In this document: positions 8,407 through 15,996 of the stretch, piece by piece
How the letters are laid out: each line of letters begins with the position of its first letter
Position numbering within the stretch: position 1 is the first letter of the stretch
Assembly (NCBI RefSeq): GCF_963682185.1
Contig: NZ_OY821667.1
Location: forward strand, 1,532,109 to 1,596,108
Source: an uncultured Cohaesibacter sp.
Lineage (GTDB): Bacteria; Pseudomonadota; Alphaproteobacteria; Rhizobiales; Cohaesibacteraceae
Length of the DNA stretch: 64,000 nt
Reading direction: 5' to 3'
Notes under the pieces: model-generated
What the model saw: the letters and a program-made list of their open reading frames with translations, nothing else
Databases searched by the model: none
Told to the model about the DNA's origin: nothing
Translations under genes and position numbers: made by a program

Positions 8407-9339
8407 CTAGAAGCCGACCTGATCGCCACCTTTGAGATCCAGCATTTCGCGCGCTTCATCCGGTGTCGCCACTTCGCAGCCCAGATCCTCGATGATGCGG
8501 CGGATCTTGGCGACCTGCTGGGCGTTGTTTTCTGCCAGCTTGCCACGGGAAATAAACAGGCTGTCTTCCAGTCCGACACGAACGTTACCCCCCATCTGGG
8601 TTGCTGTCGTGCCAAGAGACATCTGCGCATTGCCAGCCCCCAGCACCGACCAGCGATAATCATCGCCAAACAGGCGATCAGCAGTGCGCTTCATGAAGAT
8701 CAGGTTGTCTACATCAGAGCCAATCCCCCCAAGAATACCGAAGATGAACTGAATGAAGATCGGGGCTTTGAACAGGCCGATATCCATGCAGAATTTCAGA
8801 TTATACAGATGACCGACGTCATAGCATTCATGCTCGAACTTGATCTTGTGCGGCGCCAGCTGGGTAGCCGCATTCTCAATATCGGCAAAGGTATTGCGGA
8901 AGATATAGCCGTCTGAATTCTTGATATAGTCTTTTTCCCAGTCGAACTTGAACTCGTCGTAACGCTTGGCCAGCGGATGGAAAGAGAAGTTCATTGAGCC
9001 CATATTCATCGAGCACATTTCAGGCGAATGGGCCAGAGCAGGCGCGATGCGTTCGTCAATCGTATTGAGGACACTGCCGCCAGTGGAAATGTTGATCACA
9101 GCATCCGTGGCCTGCTTGATGCGAGGCAGATAGGTGGAAAAATCTTTTGGATCAATAGAGATAAAGCCATTTTCAGCCTTGCGAGCGTGACAATGCAGAA
9201 TAGCGGCACCAGCTTCGGAGGCTGCAATCGCTTGGGTAGCCAGATCATCTGGCGTATACGGCAAAGCATCGGACATGGTTGGCGTGTGAATGCCGCCGGT
9301 GATCGCGCAGGTAATCACAGTTTTCTTTTGACGTGCCAT
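8407..9339 (-). CDS. BKACE family beta-keto acid cleavage enzyme (DUF849)
   Basis: 310 residues, the standard size. BKACE enzymes are zinc-dependent condensing lyases: a beta-keto acid plus acetyl-CoA gives acetoacetate plus a new acyl-CoA. Visible hallmarks are the zinc-binding HCHAR motif (residues about 49-53), INISTGG, the SMNMGSMNF strand and the C-terminal RVGLEDSLFISRGKLA segment. Start chosen at ATG 9339 with GGGAG upstream. The reaction product (acetoacetate or its CoA ester) fits the CoA-transferase and thiolase genes nearby. The family includes 3-keto-5-aminohexanoate and dehydrocarnitine cleavage enzymes; specificity cannot be read here. Confidence 0.92.
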   Translation of the reverse strand: MARQKKTVITCAITGGIHTPTMSDALPYTPDDLATQAIAASEAGAAILHCHARKAENGFISIDPKDFSTYLPRIKQATDAVINISTGGSVLNTIDERIAPALAHSPEMCSMNMGSMNFSFHPLAKRYDEFKFDWEKDYIKNSDGYIFRNTFADIENAATQLAPHKIKFEHECYDVGHLYNLKFCMDIGLFKAPIFIQFIFGILGGIGSDVDNLIFMKRTADRLFGDDYRWSVLGAGNAQMSLGTTATQMGGNVRVGLEDSLFISRGKLAENNAQQVAKIRRIIEDLGCEVATPDEAREMLDLKGGDQVGF

Positions 9340-9474
9340 TATCGGGCTCCCTTACTTTCAGTTTCCGTTCTTTGTGAAAAGCAGCTCGGAAACAGTTCGG
9401 ATTTTCATTTCTTCAAGAGAACCGGCGCGACAAGCGTTGCGCTTTGATCGCCGCGCCAGCTCTCCAATTTGTGC

Positions 9475-9531
9475 TCCCCCGAAGCAAGAGCCTCGGGGGA
9501 AAGAGACCTTACAGCCACTTATGAGGTAAGG
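9475..9531. repeat. Tandem hairpins between the small membrane protein gene and the BKACE gene
   Basis: TCCCCCGA/TCGGGGGA (9475-9500) and CCTTAC/GTAAGG (9507-9531). No clear T-run follows on either strand. In a 276-base gap within a minus-strand gene series, these could attenuate or stabilise the message between the symporter genes and the BKACE gene. Confidence 0.45.
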
Positions 9532-9615
9532 AGGGGGGCTGCAAAGCCGGGGAAGACGTAGCCTTCCAAAATACTGCAGCTCCGGGACATGGTCTTGAGC
9601 CGCAGCGGCTGTCTG

Positions 9616-9729
9616 CTAGCGCTTACGGGCATCCCGCTGCGCCTTGAAGATCAAACCGACAATCATCGCGATGCCATAAGCCCCCATGACACCCATGACC
9701 ATATACATCCATCCAGCTTCAACACCCAT
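9616..9729 (-). CDS. Small membrane protein, 37 residues, probable symporter accessory peptide
   Basis: A short open frame beginning MGVEAGWMYMVMGVMGAYG and ending in a basic tail (KAQRDARKR). Residues about 6-28 form one hydrophobic membrane segment. Its start codon overlaps the stop codon of the preceding small gene by one base (TGATG), a strong sign of translational coupling, and both follow the sodium:solute symporter gene directly. I do not recognise a named family. By analogy with small subunits of other symporters it may assemble with or stabilise the transporter; this is inference from position and topology. Confidence 0.65.
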   Translation of the reverse strand: MGVEAGWMYMVMGVMGAYGIAMIVGLIFKAQRDARKR

Positions 9730-9860
9730 CAGACCTCTCCCTCATTGGCTGCCACTTGTTCCCTTTTATTTCTGCGCGACAGCCAGGACAGGCCGAGGCC
9801 GATAAACATCACCGCATAGACAATGCATGCTGCTTGAATGAACAGATTCCAGAACAACAT
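9729..9860 (-). CDS. Small membrane protein, 43 residues, probable symporter accessory peptide
   Basis: Starts MLFWNLFIQAACIVYAVMF with a GGGGAGG ribosome site eight bases upstream, only 17 bases after the symporter stop codon. One membrane segment (about residues 4-27) is followed by a charged tail (RRNKREQ) ending in EGEV. The gene overlaps the next small gene by one base. The strong ribosome site, tight spacing and membrane topology argue that it is real. Function unknown; an accessory role for the SSS transporter is the simplest reading. Confidence 0.7.
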   Translation of the reverse strand: MLFWNLFIQAACIVYAVMFIGLGLSWLSRRNKREQVAANEGEV

Positions 9861-9877
9861 ATTGATTCCTCCCCAGA

Positions 9878-11359
9878 TTAAGCGGTTGCGACTTCAGCCG
9901 TGGCCAAGCCCTGAATATCCCGACCACCGCGAAACAGACCCGGTTTCCCTGGCAGAATTGCATGCAGACCAACACCGAGAATGAGGCCGACGATCAGGCT
10001 TGGATAGACATTGGGCATGCCTGCAAAACCGACCATCTCGGGCAGCGAAGAGAAGCTCCACAAGGAGTTCACAACCCAGGTGACAGCCATGGTAATCATC
10101 GCAGCAGCAGAATTCCGTTTCCAGAACAGCCCGATAATGACCAGCCAGAATACAGGCGTCAGCCAGGCGAATACCCAGTTGATGGCCGAAACGATCGCTG
10201 GCAGATAACCGGCAACAAGGAAAGCGGCAACCCCCAGCACCACGATCAGGATACGGGTGACTTTGCGCATCTGCTCTTCGGTTGCATCCGGATTGAAGAA
10301 ATTCTTGTAGACGTCATTGGCAAAGATGGTTGCAGGAGCCATCGACGACATTGCAAAGGTCGAAAGCATTGCAGCCAGCAGCGAGGCGACAAGCCACGCG
10401 ACGAGCCAGCCCGGCAGAATATTCACCAGCATGGCAGGAGCCGCCATCTTCGGACCCAGTTCGAAAAATTCCGGATTGGCCTTTGCCGCGAGACCGATGG
10501 CTGCCATGAAGACGCAGAACAGACCGTTCAGAGGCACTGCCAGCCAGATGGTCCGTCGAATGGTTTTCTCATTCTTTGCGGCCATGGCGGGCTGCAGAAG
10601 CTGCTGGTTGATCGACTGACAGAATGTGGTCGACAGAACAGTTGCCAGACCGAAGGTGATGAGCAGATCAGGCGTACCGAAGATGGACAGCATCTCGGCC
10701 TTGTCCTGATTGACATAATAGTCGGCAACGGTCTGCCACCCACCCTCGGGCATGCCTGCAGTCATATAGAACATGGTCACGACCAGACCAACATACATGA
10801 TGATGCAGTTGACCAGATTGACCCAGCCGATTTCCTTCATACCGGCAAAGACAACATAGAGAATACCAAGAATACCGCCGACGACAGCGCCTTCCTTGAT
10901 GGAAAGGTTGGTCATGGTGGCAAAGACGATGCCCATGCCCTGCCCCTCAAGGGTCAGCAACCCCCAGATCAACCCGGCCATGATCGCGGCAACCATCAGG
11001 CGAGGTCCTTCGCCAAAAATGAGAGCCACAAACTCAGGCATGGACGTCACGTTCGTGCGGCGTGCCCAAAGAGCCGTTGTCGTGATAGTCACAACAAGCA
11101 GCACAGCATGAGCAAGACCGAACCAGATGCTGGTGGCACCGATGAACCAACTCATCTCGAAAATGCCAAAAATATGAGGCGTCCCGAGCACGGTCAAAGC
11201 CATCGTCACAGCTACGACAGCGACCGGCAAATCGCGGTTGGAAAGGATGAAACTCCCCTCACCTTCCTTGCGCTTCATCTGCATATTAAAATAGAGACCC
11301 AGGCCAAAGATCAATATGATCTCATAGGCCAAAACGGCAACAATGATTCCCCAGTTCAC
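9878..11359 (-). CDS. Sodium:solute symporter (SSS family) permease
   Basis: 493 residues from a GTG start with GGAGG seven bases upstream; a longer frame from 11413 would start without a ribosome site. About 13 hydrophobic segments are visible, with sodium-symporter features such as the glycine-rich LIWGLLTLEGQGMG loop and the STFAMSSMAPATIFANDVYK stretch, where family members bind sodium. SSS proteins import organic acids, amino acids, sugars or quaternary amines with sodium. Located with a hydroxyacyl-CoA-dehydrogenase-like gene, an SDR, a cupin and a BKACE gene, it probably imports the acid that this island degrades. Two tiny membrane protein genes follow it directly. Confidence 0.88.
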   Translation of the reverse strand: MNWGIIVAVLAYEIILIFGLGLYFNMQMKRKEGEGSFILSNRDLPVAVVAVTMALTVLGTPHIFGIFEMSWFIGATSIWFGLAHAVLLVVTITTTALWARRTNVTSMPEFVALIFGEGPRLMVAAIMAGLIWGLLTLEGQGMGIVFATMTNLSIKEGAVVGGILGILYVVFAGMKEIGWVNLVNCIIMYVGLVVTMFYMTAGMPEGGWQTVADYYVNQDKAEMLSIFGTPDLLITFGLATVLSTTFCQSINQQLLQPAMAAKNEKTIRRTIWLAVPLNGLFCVFMAAIGLAAKANPEFFELGPKMAAPAMLVNILPGWLVAWLVASLLAAMLSTFAMSSMAPATIFANDVYKNFFNPDATEEQMRKVTRILIVVLGVAAFLVAGYLPAIVSAINWVFAWLTPVFWLVIIGLFWKRNSAAAMITMAVTWVVNSLWSFSSLPEMVGFAGMPNVYPSLIVGLILGVGLHAILPGKPGLFRGGRDIQGLATAEVATA

Positions 11360-11438
11360 TTTACATCCTCCTGTTCCCTGAAGTCTTGCCTGTAGACATA
11401 CCGCACGAGACAAACCCGCTCAGCATCGGCACTTGACT

Positions 11439-11468
11439 TGAAGCAAGGTGGCGAACCATCTCGCTTCA
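11439..11468. repeat. Intercistronic hairpin between the dehydrogenase and symporter genes
   Basis: TGAAGC-AA-GGTGG pairs with CCATC-TC-GCTTCA around CGAA. No T-run follows. It sits in the 160-base gap before the symporter and may protect or attenuate the minus-strand message. Confidence 0.4.
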
Positions 11469-11519
11469 GTTTGTGTGGCAAGAGACAGCACCTCCTGCCC
11501 GAGGTCTTGTCTGGACCCC

Positions 11520-12452
11520 TTATTCCTCCAAAATTCCTTCCAGTTTGCGTAGATGGGTCGCAACCCGATTGCGTACAGCGTCCGCTTCCTCAGGCGTCCA
11601 CTTGCGGAATCCCTCTCCCGATTTCATACCCAACTTACCATCGGCTACGAGCTTTTCGAGATAAGGCGACGGCCCTTTGCGATCCTCCAGATCGGCCAGA
11701 ACCGTGTTGTGAATATCAAGCGTCAGATCGGTGCCGACCAGATCGGCATTCTCCAGTGGTCCCAACACTGAAAGGCGGCGCCCGAAACAGGATTTGATGA
11801 CCGTATCCACGCCTTCCGCATCGCAAATGCCCTTCTCCACAAGGCTGATCGCCTCGCGCCAAAGCGCATGCTGCAACCGGTTGCCAATAAAGCCCGGCAC
11901 GTCTCTTTCGACAAGAACCGGCGTCTTTCTGGCATTTTGCAAGATATCCATCATGGCCTGAGCATTCGCATGCTCGGTCCATTCGGTCTTGATCACCTCG
12001 ACCAAAGGGATCATGTGTGGCGGATTCCACCAGTGGGTGCCCAGCGCACGTCCCTTCAGCTTGAGATTTTGCATGATATCGGTGATGGGAATGACAGACG
12101 TGTTTGATGCCAGAATGCAATGCTCCGGCGCATTGGCTTCCACCTCGGCAAAGATTGATTGCTTGAGGGGGAGTTTTTCCGGCGCCGCTTCAAACACGGC
12201 ATCGGCATTGCCCACGGCCTCGGCCATGGTTTCTGCAACAGATACACGCGCTGCAGCCGCATCGATTTCGACCTCGGCAACGCCCATGGCCTTCATGCTC
12301 TGTCTGATCCGTTCGATGACTGAAGCACGTGCTTCAGCCACCGGATCCGTGATCGTCACATCATAACCTGCACGCGCCATGGTAAGGGCAATGCCATGCC
12401 CCATCAGTCCGGCACCAATAACGGCGATAGTACGGATATTGCTGCTCATCAT
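11520..12452 (-). CDS. 3-hydroxyacyl-CoA dehydrogenase-like NAD-dependent enzyme
   Basis: 310 residues: an N-terminal NAD-binding Rossmann domain (VIGAGLMGHGIA near residue 12; aspartate of TITDP binding NAD ribose) and a C-terminal all-helical 3HCDH domain. The SNTSV and HWWNPPHMIPLVEVI segments are typical of the family, which also contains L-carnitine and L-gulonate 3-dehydrogenases. It therefore probably oxidises a 3-hydroxy acid or its CoA ester to the 3-keto form, which the nearby BKACE enzyme could then cleave. The start codon abuts the stop of the upstream SDR gene, so the two are an operon. Whether the substrate is CoA-linked is undetermined. Confidence 0.85.
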   Translation of the reverse strand: MMSSNIRTIAVIGAGLMGHGIALTMARAGYDVTITDPVAEARASVIERIRQSMKAMGVAEVEIDAAAARVSVAETMAEAVGNADAVFEAAPEKLPLKQSIFAEVEANAPEHCILASNTSVIPITDIMQNLKLKGRALGTHWWNPPHMIPLVEVIKTEWTEHANAQAMMDILQNARKTPVLVERDVPGFIGNRLQHALWREAISLVEKGICDAEGVDTVIKSCFGRRLSVLGPLENADLVGTDLTLDIHNTVLADLEDRKGPSPYLEKLVADGKLGMKSGEGFRKWTPEEADAVRNRVATHLRKLEGILEE

Positions 12453-13250
12453 TTAGCCCGCCGTGTAGCCGCCGTCAGCATACAAGATGTGACCGGTGTA
12501 GAAGTCGCAGGCCTTCGAGGACAGAAACAGCAAGGGACCGGCCAGATCTTCCGGTTCTCCCAGACGCCCTATTGGCACACGAGACAGGAAGCCAGCGCGC
12601 ACGGCATTGGCATTGTCGTTGTCTTCAAACATCCATGCGGTCAGCGGAGAGCGGAATACGGTCGGCGCAATCGCATTGACGGTGATACCATCCTTGCCAA
12701 GTTCACAGCCAAGCGCCTTGACGATGCCATCAACCGCAGATTTGGAAGCGCAATAGGCAGAATAGCCAGCCGGATGACCAAGAAGACCACGGGCTGAAGA
12801 CATCAGCACGATCTTGCCACCGTCGCCCTGTTTCTTCATCTGTTCAGCAGCTGCACGCGAGAGCAGCCAGCTCTGGTTGACGTTGGCATCCATCACCGCT
12901 TCAAAGGTGGCTGGCTCCATTTCGGTAATCGGAGCAACCTTGTTCATGCCGGACGCCACAACAAGAATGTCCAGACGGCCATAGGCGTCCACCGCTTTTG
13001 CCACCAGATCGTTGCAGACCTCTTCCGTTGTCGGGCGCGAATTTATGCAGGTAACATCGGCCCCCATATCGGAGCATTCCTTGGAAATCTCATCCAGAGC
13101 AGACTGGTTGCCAGCAACCAGAACCAGCTTGCAGCCAGCGCCGGCCAAAATACGCGCAGCCACCATGCCAAAGGCACCGGAAGCGCCGGTAATCAAAGCC
13201 ACATTGTCTTTCACATCAAACATGGAAAGGGGATTAGCCATTACATTCAT
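12453..13250 (-). CDS. Short-chain dehydrogenase/reductase (SDR)
   Basis: 265 residues. Classical SDR features: NAD(P)-binding TGASGAFG near residue 22, VVASGMN in place of the usual NNAG strand motif, catalytic serine in MSSARG and the Tyr/Lys pair in YSAYCASK, then a C-terminal ADGGYTAG end. A GGAGG site lies eight bases upstream of the ATG. It sits three bases after the cupin gene and abuts the dehydrogenase gene. It probably reduces or oxidises a hydroxyl/keto group on the same substrate; the family alone gives no specificity. The VVASG variant of the NNAG motif is a mild oddity. Confidence 0.87.
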   Translation of the reverse strand: MNVMANPLSMFDVKDNVALITGASGAFGMVAARILAGAGCKLVLVAGNQSALDEISKECSDMGADVTCINSRPTTEEVCNDLVAKAVDAYGRLDILVVASGMNKVAPITEMEPATFEAVMDANVNQSWLLSRAAAEQMKKQGDGGKIVLMSSARGLLGHPAGYSAYCASKSAVDGIVKALGCELGKDGITVNAIAPTVFRSPLTAWMFEDNDNANAVRAGFLSRVPIGRLGEPEDLAGPLLFLSSKACDFYTGHILYADGGYTAG

Positions 13251-13253
13251 TTT

Positions 13254-13598
13254 TCAAGCCTCCGGAGGATAAGGAATGACGACCATCAACTTTGCGGTCA
13301 TGTTGGTACGGTTCTCGAGTACCCGAACCTCACCGGGCTGAATGACGCACGAGTCGAAAGGTTTGAGGACTGTCTCCTCTCCATCGATGACAAGGGTCAT
13401 TTCCCCTTCAATCATGATGTAGACTTTCTCAAACGGCGTAGAGTCAGGCCCGGCGCCACCACCTGGGAAAAACTGGCTAAAGCCAATCCATTGATTTTTG
13501 GGACCGTTTTCCTCAAAGCCCTGAAGTCGCAAACCATAACAACCGAAATGGTTGGGCGCTTCATAGGCAGAAGCATCTGCAAAACGTTTTAGATGCAT
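13254..13598 (-). CDS. Small cupin-domain protein
   Basis: About 114 residues from the ATG with GGAGG seven bases upstream; the frame is open 13 codons further without a ribosome site. One cupin barrel: PFEKVYIMIEGEMTLVIDG and a later FDSCVIQPGEVRVLENRT strand. The metal-binding histidines of motif 1 are mostly replaced (EKVY) and motif 2 lacks the usual His, so it may be a non-metal binding or isomerase-type cupin. It is the second or first gene of the cupin-SDR-dehydrogenase-symporter series. Specific role unknown. Confidence 0.78.
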   Translation of the reverse strand: MHLKRFADASAYEAPNHFGCYGLRLQGFEENGPKNQWIGFSQFFPGGGAGPDSTPFEKVYIMIEGEMTLVIDGEETVLKPFDSCVIQPGEVRVLENRTNMTAKLMVVIPYPPEA

Positions 13599-13627
13599 TA
13601 CCTTCCTCCATTGGTTTATTCTGCGGG

Positions 13628-13849
13628 TCAAAGCCATTCACGGGCTCGCCCGATGCCTTGCGAAGCCCTCCTCTGCATCAGGAAAAAAGCTTCCAATAGT
13701 CCGGTCGCAGCGATCCATACGATGCAGCCCACAGCGACCCAAACCTGGCGAAAGAAACCATCAAAAGAGGGAATGAAATGTGAGAAATCTATTTTCTTCA
13801 ATGCGTTGAAGAGATCCGACTTCCTCCTTAGACACCAGATCGAACGCAC
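13628..13849 (-). CDS. Possible 73-residue membrane protein upstream of the cupin gene
   Basis: A GTG-start frame with GGGAGGAG five bases upstream; it ends 30 bases before the cupin start. It has a basic N-terminal part, one long hydrophobic stretch (QVWVAVGCIVWIAATGLLEA, about residues 35-54) and a basic C-terminus, consistent with a single-span membrane protein. No recognised family. Another frame overlaps it on the same strand, so the assignment is tentative; the good ribosome site and position at the head of the operon favour it. Confidence 0.4.
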   Translation of the reverse strand: MRSIWCLRRKSDLFNALKKIDFSHFIPSFDGFFRQVWVAVGCIVWIAATGLLEAFFLMQRRASQGIGRAREWL

Positions 13850-14160
13850 AAACTCCTCCCGTCATCGGCAATACCGACGCGTCAATTCCCTCAATTTTAT
13901 CAGGATAGCTCCTCCTCCTGTTCCATATTACGGTACAAGCGACCTCTGAAAAACACAAGCAAATGTCCCGTATATCGATACACTAATACTGCATTATAGG
14001 AGAAAAATTCACTATAATTATTCATCCTCCCTACATATGATCGTGTCTCAATACAAGATAACTGTTTTTACTTATGGTATTGCATGTATAGATGATGTAT
14101 CGCAATGTGATACTTCAGTAAGGCGCCGTGCGGCCTCATAAAATCTCATGCTCTGAATGC
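13850..14160. other. Upstream region of the cupin operon
   Basis: AT-rich and without a credible gene. It contains the TATTACGGTACAAGCGA element at 13926, a CCCGTATATCGATAC element at 13967, and GTATC-N7-GATAC at 14097-14113. It probably carries the promoter and control sites for the minus-strand cupin-SDR-symporter genes. Confidence 0.5.
13924..13944. promoter_or_regulatory. Candidate operator, copy A
   Basis: CATATTACGGTACAAGCGA matches 17 of 19 bases with the element at 15689. Both lie upstream of minus-strand operons of the same catabolic island. A single-base-variant relative lies inverted upstream of the thiolase gene (5357). The nearby IclR protein is the likely binder, by inference. 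Confidence 0.5.
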
Positions 14161-14192
14161 AAAAAATCCCGGATCTTTCAAGATCCGGGATT
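14161..14192 (-). terminator. Rho-independent terminator of the CoA-transferase operon
   Basis: AATCCCGGATCT pairs perfectly with AGATCCGGGATT around TTCA; read on the minus strand it ends in six Ts. It lies about 60 bases after the stop codon of subunit B. Confidence 0.9.
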
Positions 14193-14250
14193 CCATCTTC
14201 ACATCCATAATGGCCAAACAAGCCTGCAAATCCTGCGCAGAACCCGCCCC

Positions 14251-14901
14251 TTACAGGGCCATATGAGGGACCGTTTCCGGTATAATCAATCTCGCTGTCG
14301 TGGCCTCGACGACCTGCTCAACCGTTGCATCCGGACCAAGTTCGCGCAGAACCAGTCCTTCATCGGTCGGCTCGATAACCGCCATCTCGGTAACGATCAA
14401 TGAAACGCGGCGTACAGCGGTCAGAGGCAATGTGCATTCCGGCACAATCTTGGGGCTTCCCTTGGCGGTGTGCACCATGGAAACGATAACCTGTTTCGCC
14501 CCAGCCACCAGATCCATTGCGCCGCCCATACCCGGTACCATCTTGCCCGGCACCATCCAGTTGGCCAGATAGCCGCGCTCATCAACCTGCAGACCACCCA
14601 ACACAGTCATGTCCAGATGACCACCCCGGATGAGACCAAAGGAAACAGCAGAATCAATGGACGCAGCACCCGGCACAGCCGTCACCAATCCACCGCCAGC
14701 ATCCGTCAGATCCTTGTTTTCAAAGCCCGGCATCGCGCTGCCACCAAGACCGACGACACCATTCTCGGCCTGAAACATCACTTCAACATCTTCGGGCAGA
14801 TAGTTGGTAACCATACTGGGCAATCCGATACCCAGATTGACAAGCATACCGTCTTTCACTTCCATAGCCACACGGCGGGCAATGATCTCTTTGGCGTTCA
14901 T
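14251..14901 (-). CDS. atoA: 3-oxoacid CoA-transferase, subunit B
   Basis: 216 residues. Family features: NLGIGLPSMVTNYL near residue 21 and the catalytic glutamate in QAENGVVGLGG (about residue 46), which forms the enzyme-CoA thioester. The GGHLDMTVLGGLQVD and NWMVPGKMVPGMGGAMDLV segments are also diagnostic. With subunit A it transfers CoA between acetoacetate and a donor such as acetyl-CoA or succinyl-CoA. The start codon lies one base from the subunit A stop, so expression is coupled. Donor specificity (AtoDA versus SCOT type) cannot be decided from sequence by eye; the symbol is given for the E. coli-like split architecture. Confidence 0.9.
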   Translation of the reverse strand: MNAKEIIARRVAMEVKDGMLVNLGIGLPSMVTNYLPEDVEVMFQAENGVVGLGGSAMPGFENKDLTDAGGGLVTAVPGAASIDSAVSFGLIRGGHLDMTVLGGLQVDERGYLANWMVPGKMVPGMGGAMDLVAGAKQVIVSMVHTAKGSPKIVPECTLPLTAVRRVSLIVTEMAVIEPTDEGLVLRELGPDATVEQVVEATTARLIIPETVPHMAL

Positions 14902-14902
14902 A

Positions 14903-15556
14903 TCAAAGCTCCACTTCCAGAATGTGATCGACCAGGATACCGGGTGTTTTCACGGCATCAGGCTGAATGCCACCGATCGGCACAATCGTCTCGGCTTCGG
15001 CGATGACCGTTTCTGCAGCCATAGCGATAATCGGATTGAAATTGTGCGCCGTCAGAGCGTAATCAAGATTGCCCATATAGTCGGCCTGTTTGGCCTTGAC
15101 TAGCGCGAAGTCGCCCCGGATCGGCTCCTCCAATAGATATTTCTCGCCCTTTACTTCAACAATCTGCTTGCCTTCTTCCACGGGCGTGCCCAGACCGGTC
15201 TGGGTCAGAACGCCGCCCAGGCCAACACCACCGGCGCGAATGCGCTCGATCAGCGTCCCCTGAGGCGTGAGTTCCACCTCTATTTCCCCAGCAATCATCT
15301 TCTGCTGGGTTTCTGCATTAAGGCCGATGTGACTGGCAATCACCTTCTTGACCAGACCAGCAGTAATCAATTTGCCGATGCCTTTTCCCACTAACGCCGT
15401 ATCATTCGCCACAATGGTAAAGCCGCCTACCCCCCGCTCAACCAATGCATCGATCATGCGCTCGGGCGTTCCAACCGCCATGAATCCACCGATGAGCAAA
15501 ACCGCTCCCTCGGGGATCAGCGCAGCAGCGTCTTCCAATTTTGTTGCTGTCTTCAT
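14903..15556 (-). CDS. atoD: 3-oxoacid CoA-transferase, subunit A
   Basis: 217 residues. It carries the GGFMAVGTPERMIDAL loop near the N-terminus, the SHIGLNAETQQ segment, and the glycine-rich RAGGVGLGGVLTQTGLGT stretch that contacts CoA in subunit A proteins. First gene of a two-gene operon with subunit B, one base apart. A palindrome TAAATCGA/TCGATTTA and a repeated ATTACGG element lie upstream. The enzyme would activate acetoacetate released by the BKACE enzyme to acetoacetyl-CoA for the thiolase at 5440. This pathway link is inference from gene content. Confidence 0.9.
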   Translation of the reverse strand: MKTATKLEDAAALIPEGAVLLIGGFMAVGTPERMIDALVERGVGGFTIVANDTALVGKGIGKLITAGLVKKVIASHIGLNAETQQKMIAGEIEVELTPQGTLIERIRAGGVGLGGVLTQTGLGTPVEEGKQIVEVKGEKYLLEEPIRGDFALVKAKQADYMGNLDYALTAHNFNPIIAMAAETVIAEAETIVPIGGIQPDAVKTPGILVDHILEVEL

Positions 15557-15688
15557 CGGCTACTCCTGTTTCCTCCGCTGTAGCACCTCAGGCCCCATAA
15601 AGTCCTATTCCAAAAGGATATCGGACGGGCCAACATTCTGACTGCACACAGTCGACCTATTATTCTCAATGTATCGGCAATCAAAATC

Positions 15689-15707
15689 CACATTACGGTA
15701 CAAACGA
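15689..15707. promoter_or_regulatory. Candidate operator, copy B
   Basis: CACATTACGGTACAAACGA, 17 of 19 bases identical to the element at 13924. It lies 133 bases before the CoA-transferase subunit A start. Probably bound by the island's IclR regulator (inference). Confidence 0.5.
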
Positions 15708-15760
15708 ACCGCCATTCGGTCAACCTGTAATAATGGCAACCCACACAACAAATTGAACTA

Positions 15761-15776
15761 TAAATCGATCGATTTA
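15761..15776. promoter_or_regulatory. Perfect 16-base palindrome
   Basis: TAAATCGA followed directly by its complement TCGATTTA, between the CoA-transferase operon start and the end of the CYTH gene. The symmetry and upstream position suggest a regulator site; the binder is unknown. Confidence 0.45.
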
Positions 15777-15996
15777 CCGATTTCTACTGAGACAAACACA
15801 GCAAGAATCGAAATAGCATGCGCCACACCTCAGCCCGGCGGGGCATTACTATTCAGATTGAAAGAATAGATAAAAACTTAAACTTACGCACTTATGCGTA
15901 AATTCAATCAAAAAACCGCCAGATGCGCCTCGCGCACCAAGCGGTTCTCACATTCTAATGTCTCACAGCCGGAAACAAGAAATACTCCGAAGAGCA

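Larger units (their letters stand above)
15557..15996. other. Intergenic region with operator candidates
   Basis: No credible gene. Upstream of the CoA-transferase operon it holds CACATTACGGTACAAACGA (15689-15707) and the perfect 16-base palindrome at 15761-15776. The remainder is AT-rich, with no feature I can name. Confidence 0.5.

Noticed and set aside
9962-11395. A 477-codon open frame on the plus strand opposite the sodium:solute symporter
   Set aside because: Its translation is rich in His, Gln, Arg and Asp with no family resemblance; it is the antisense shadow of a clear transporter gene.
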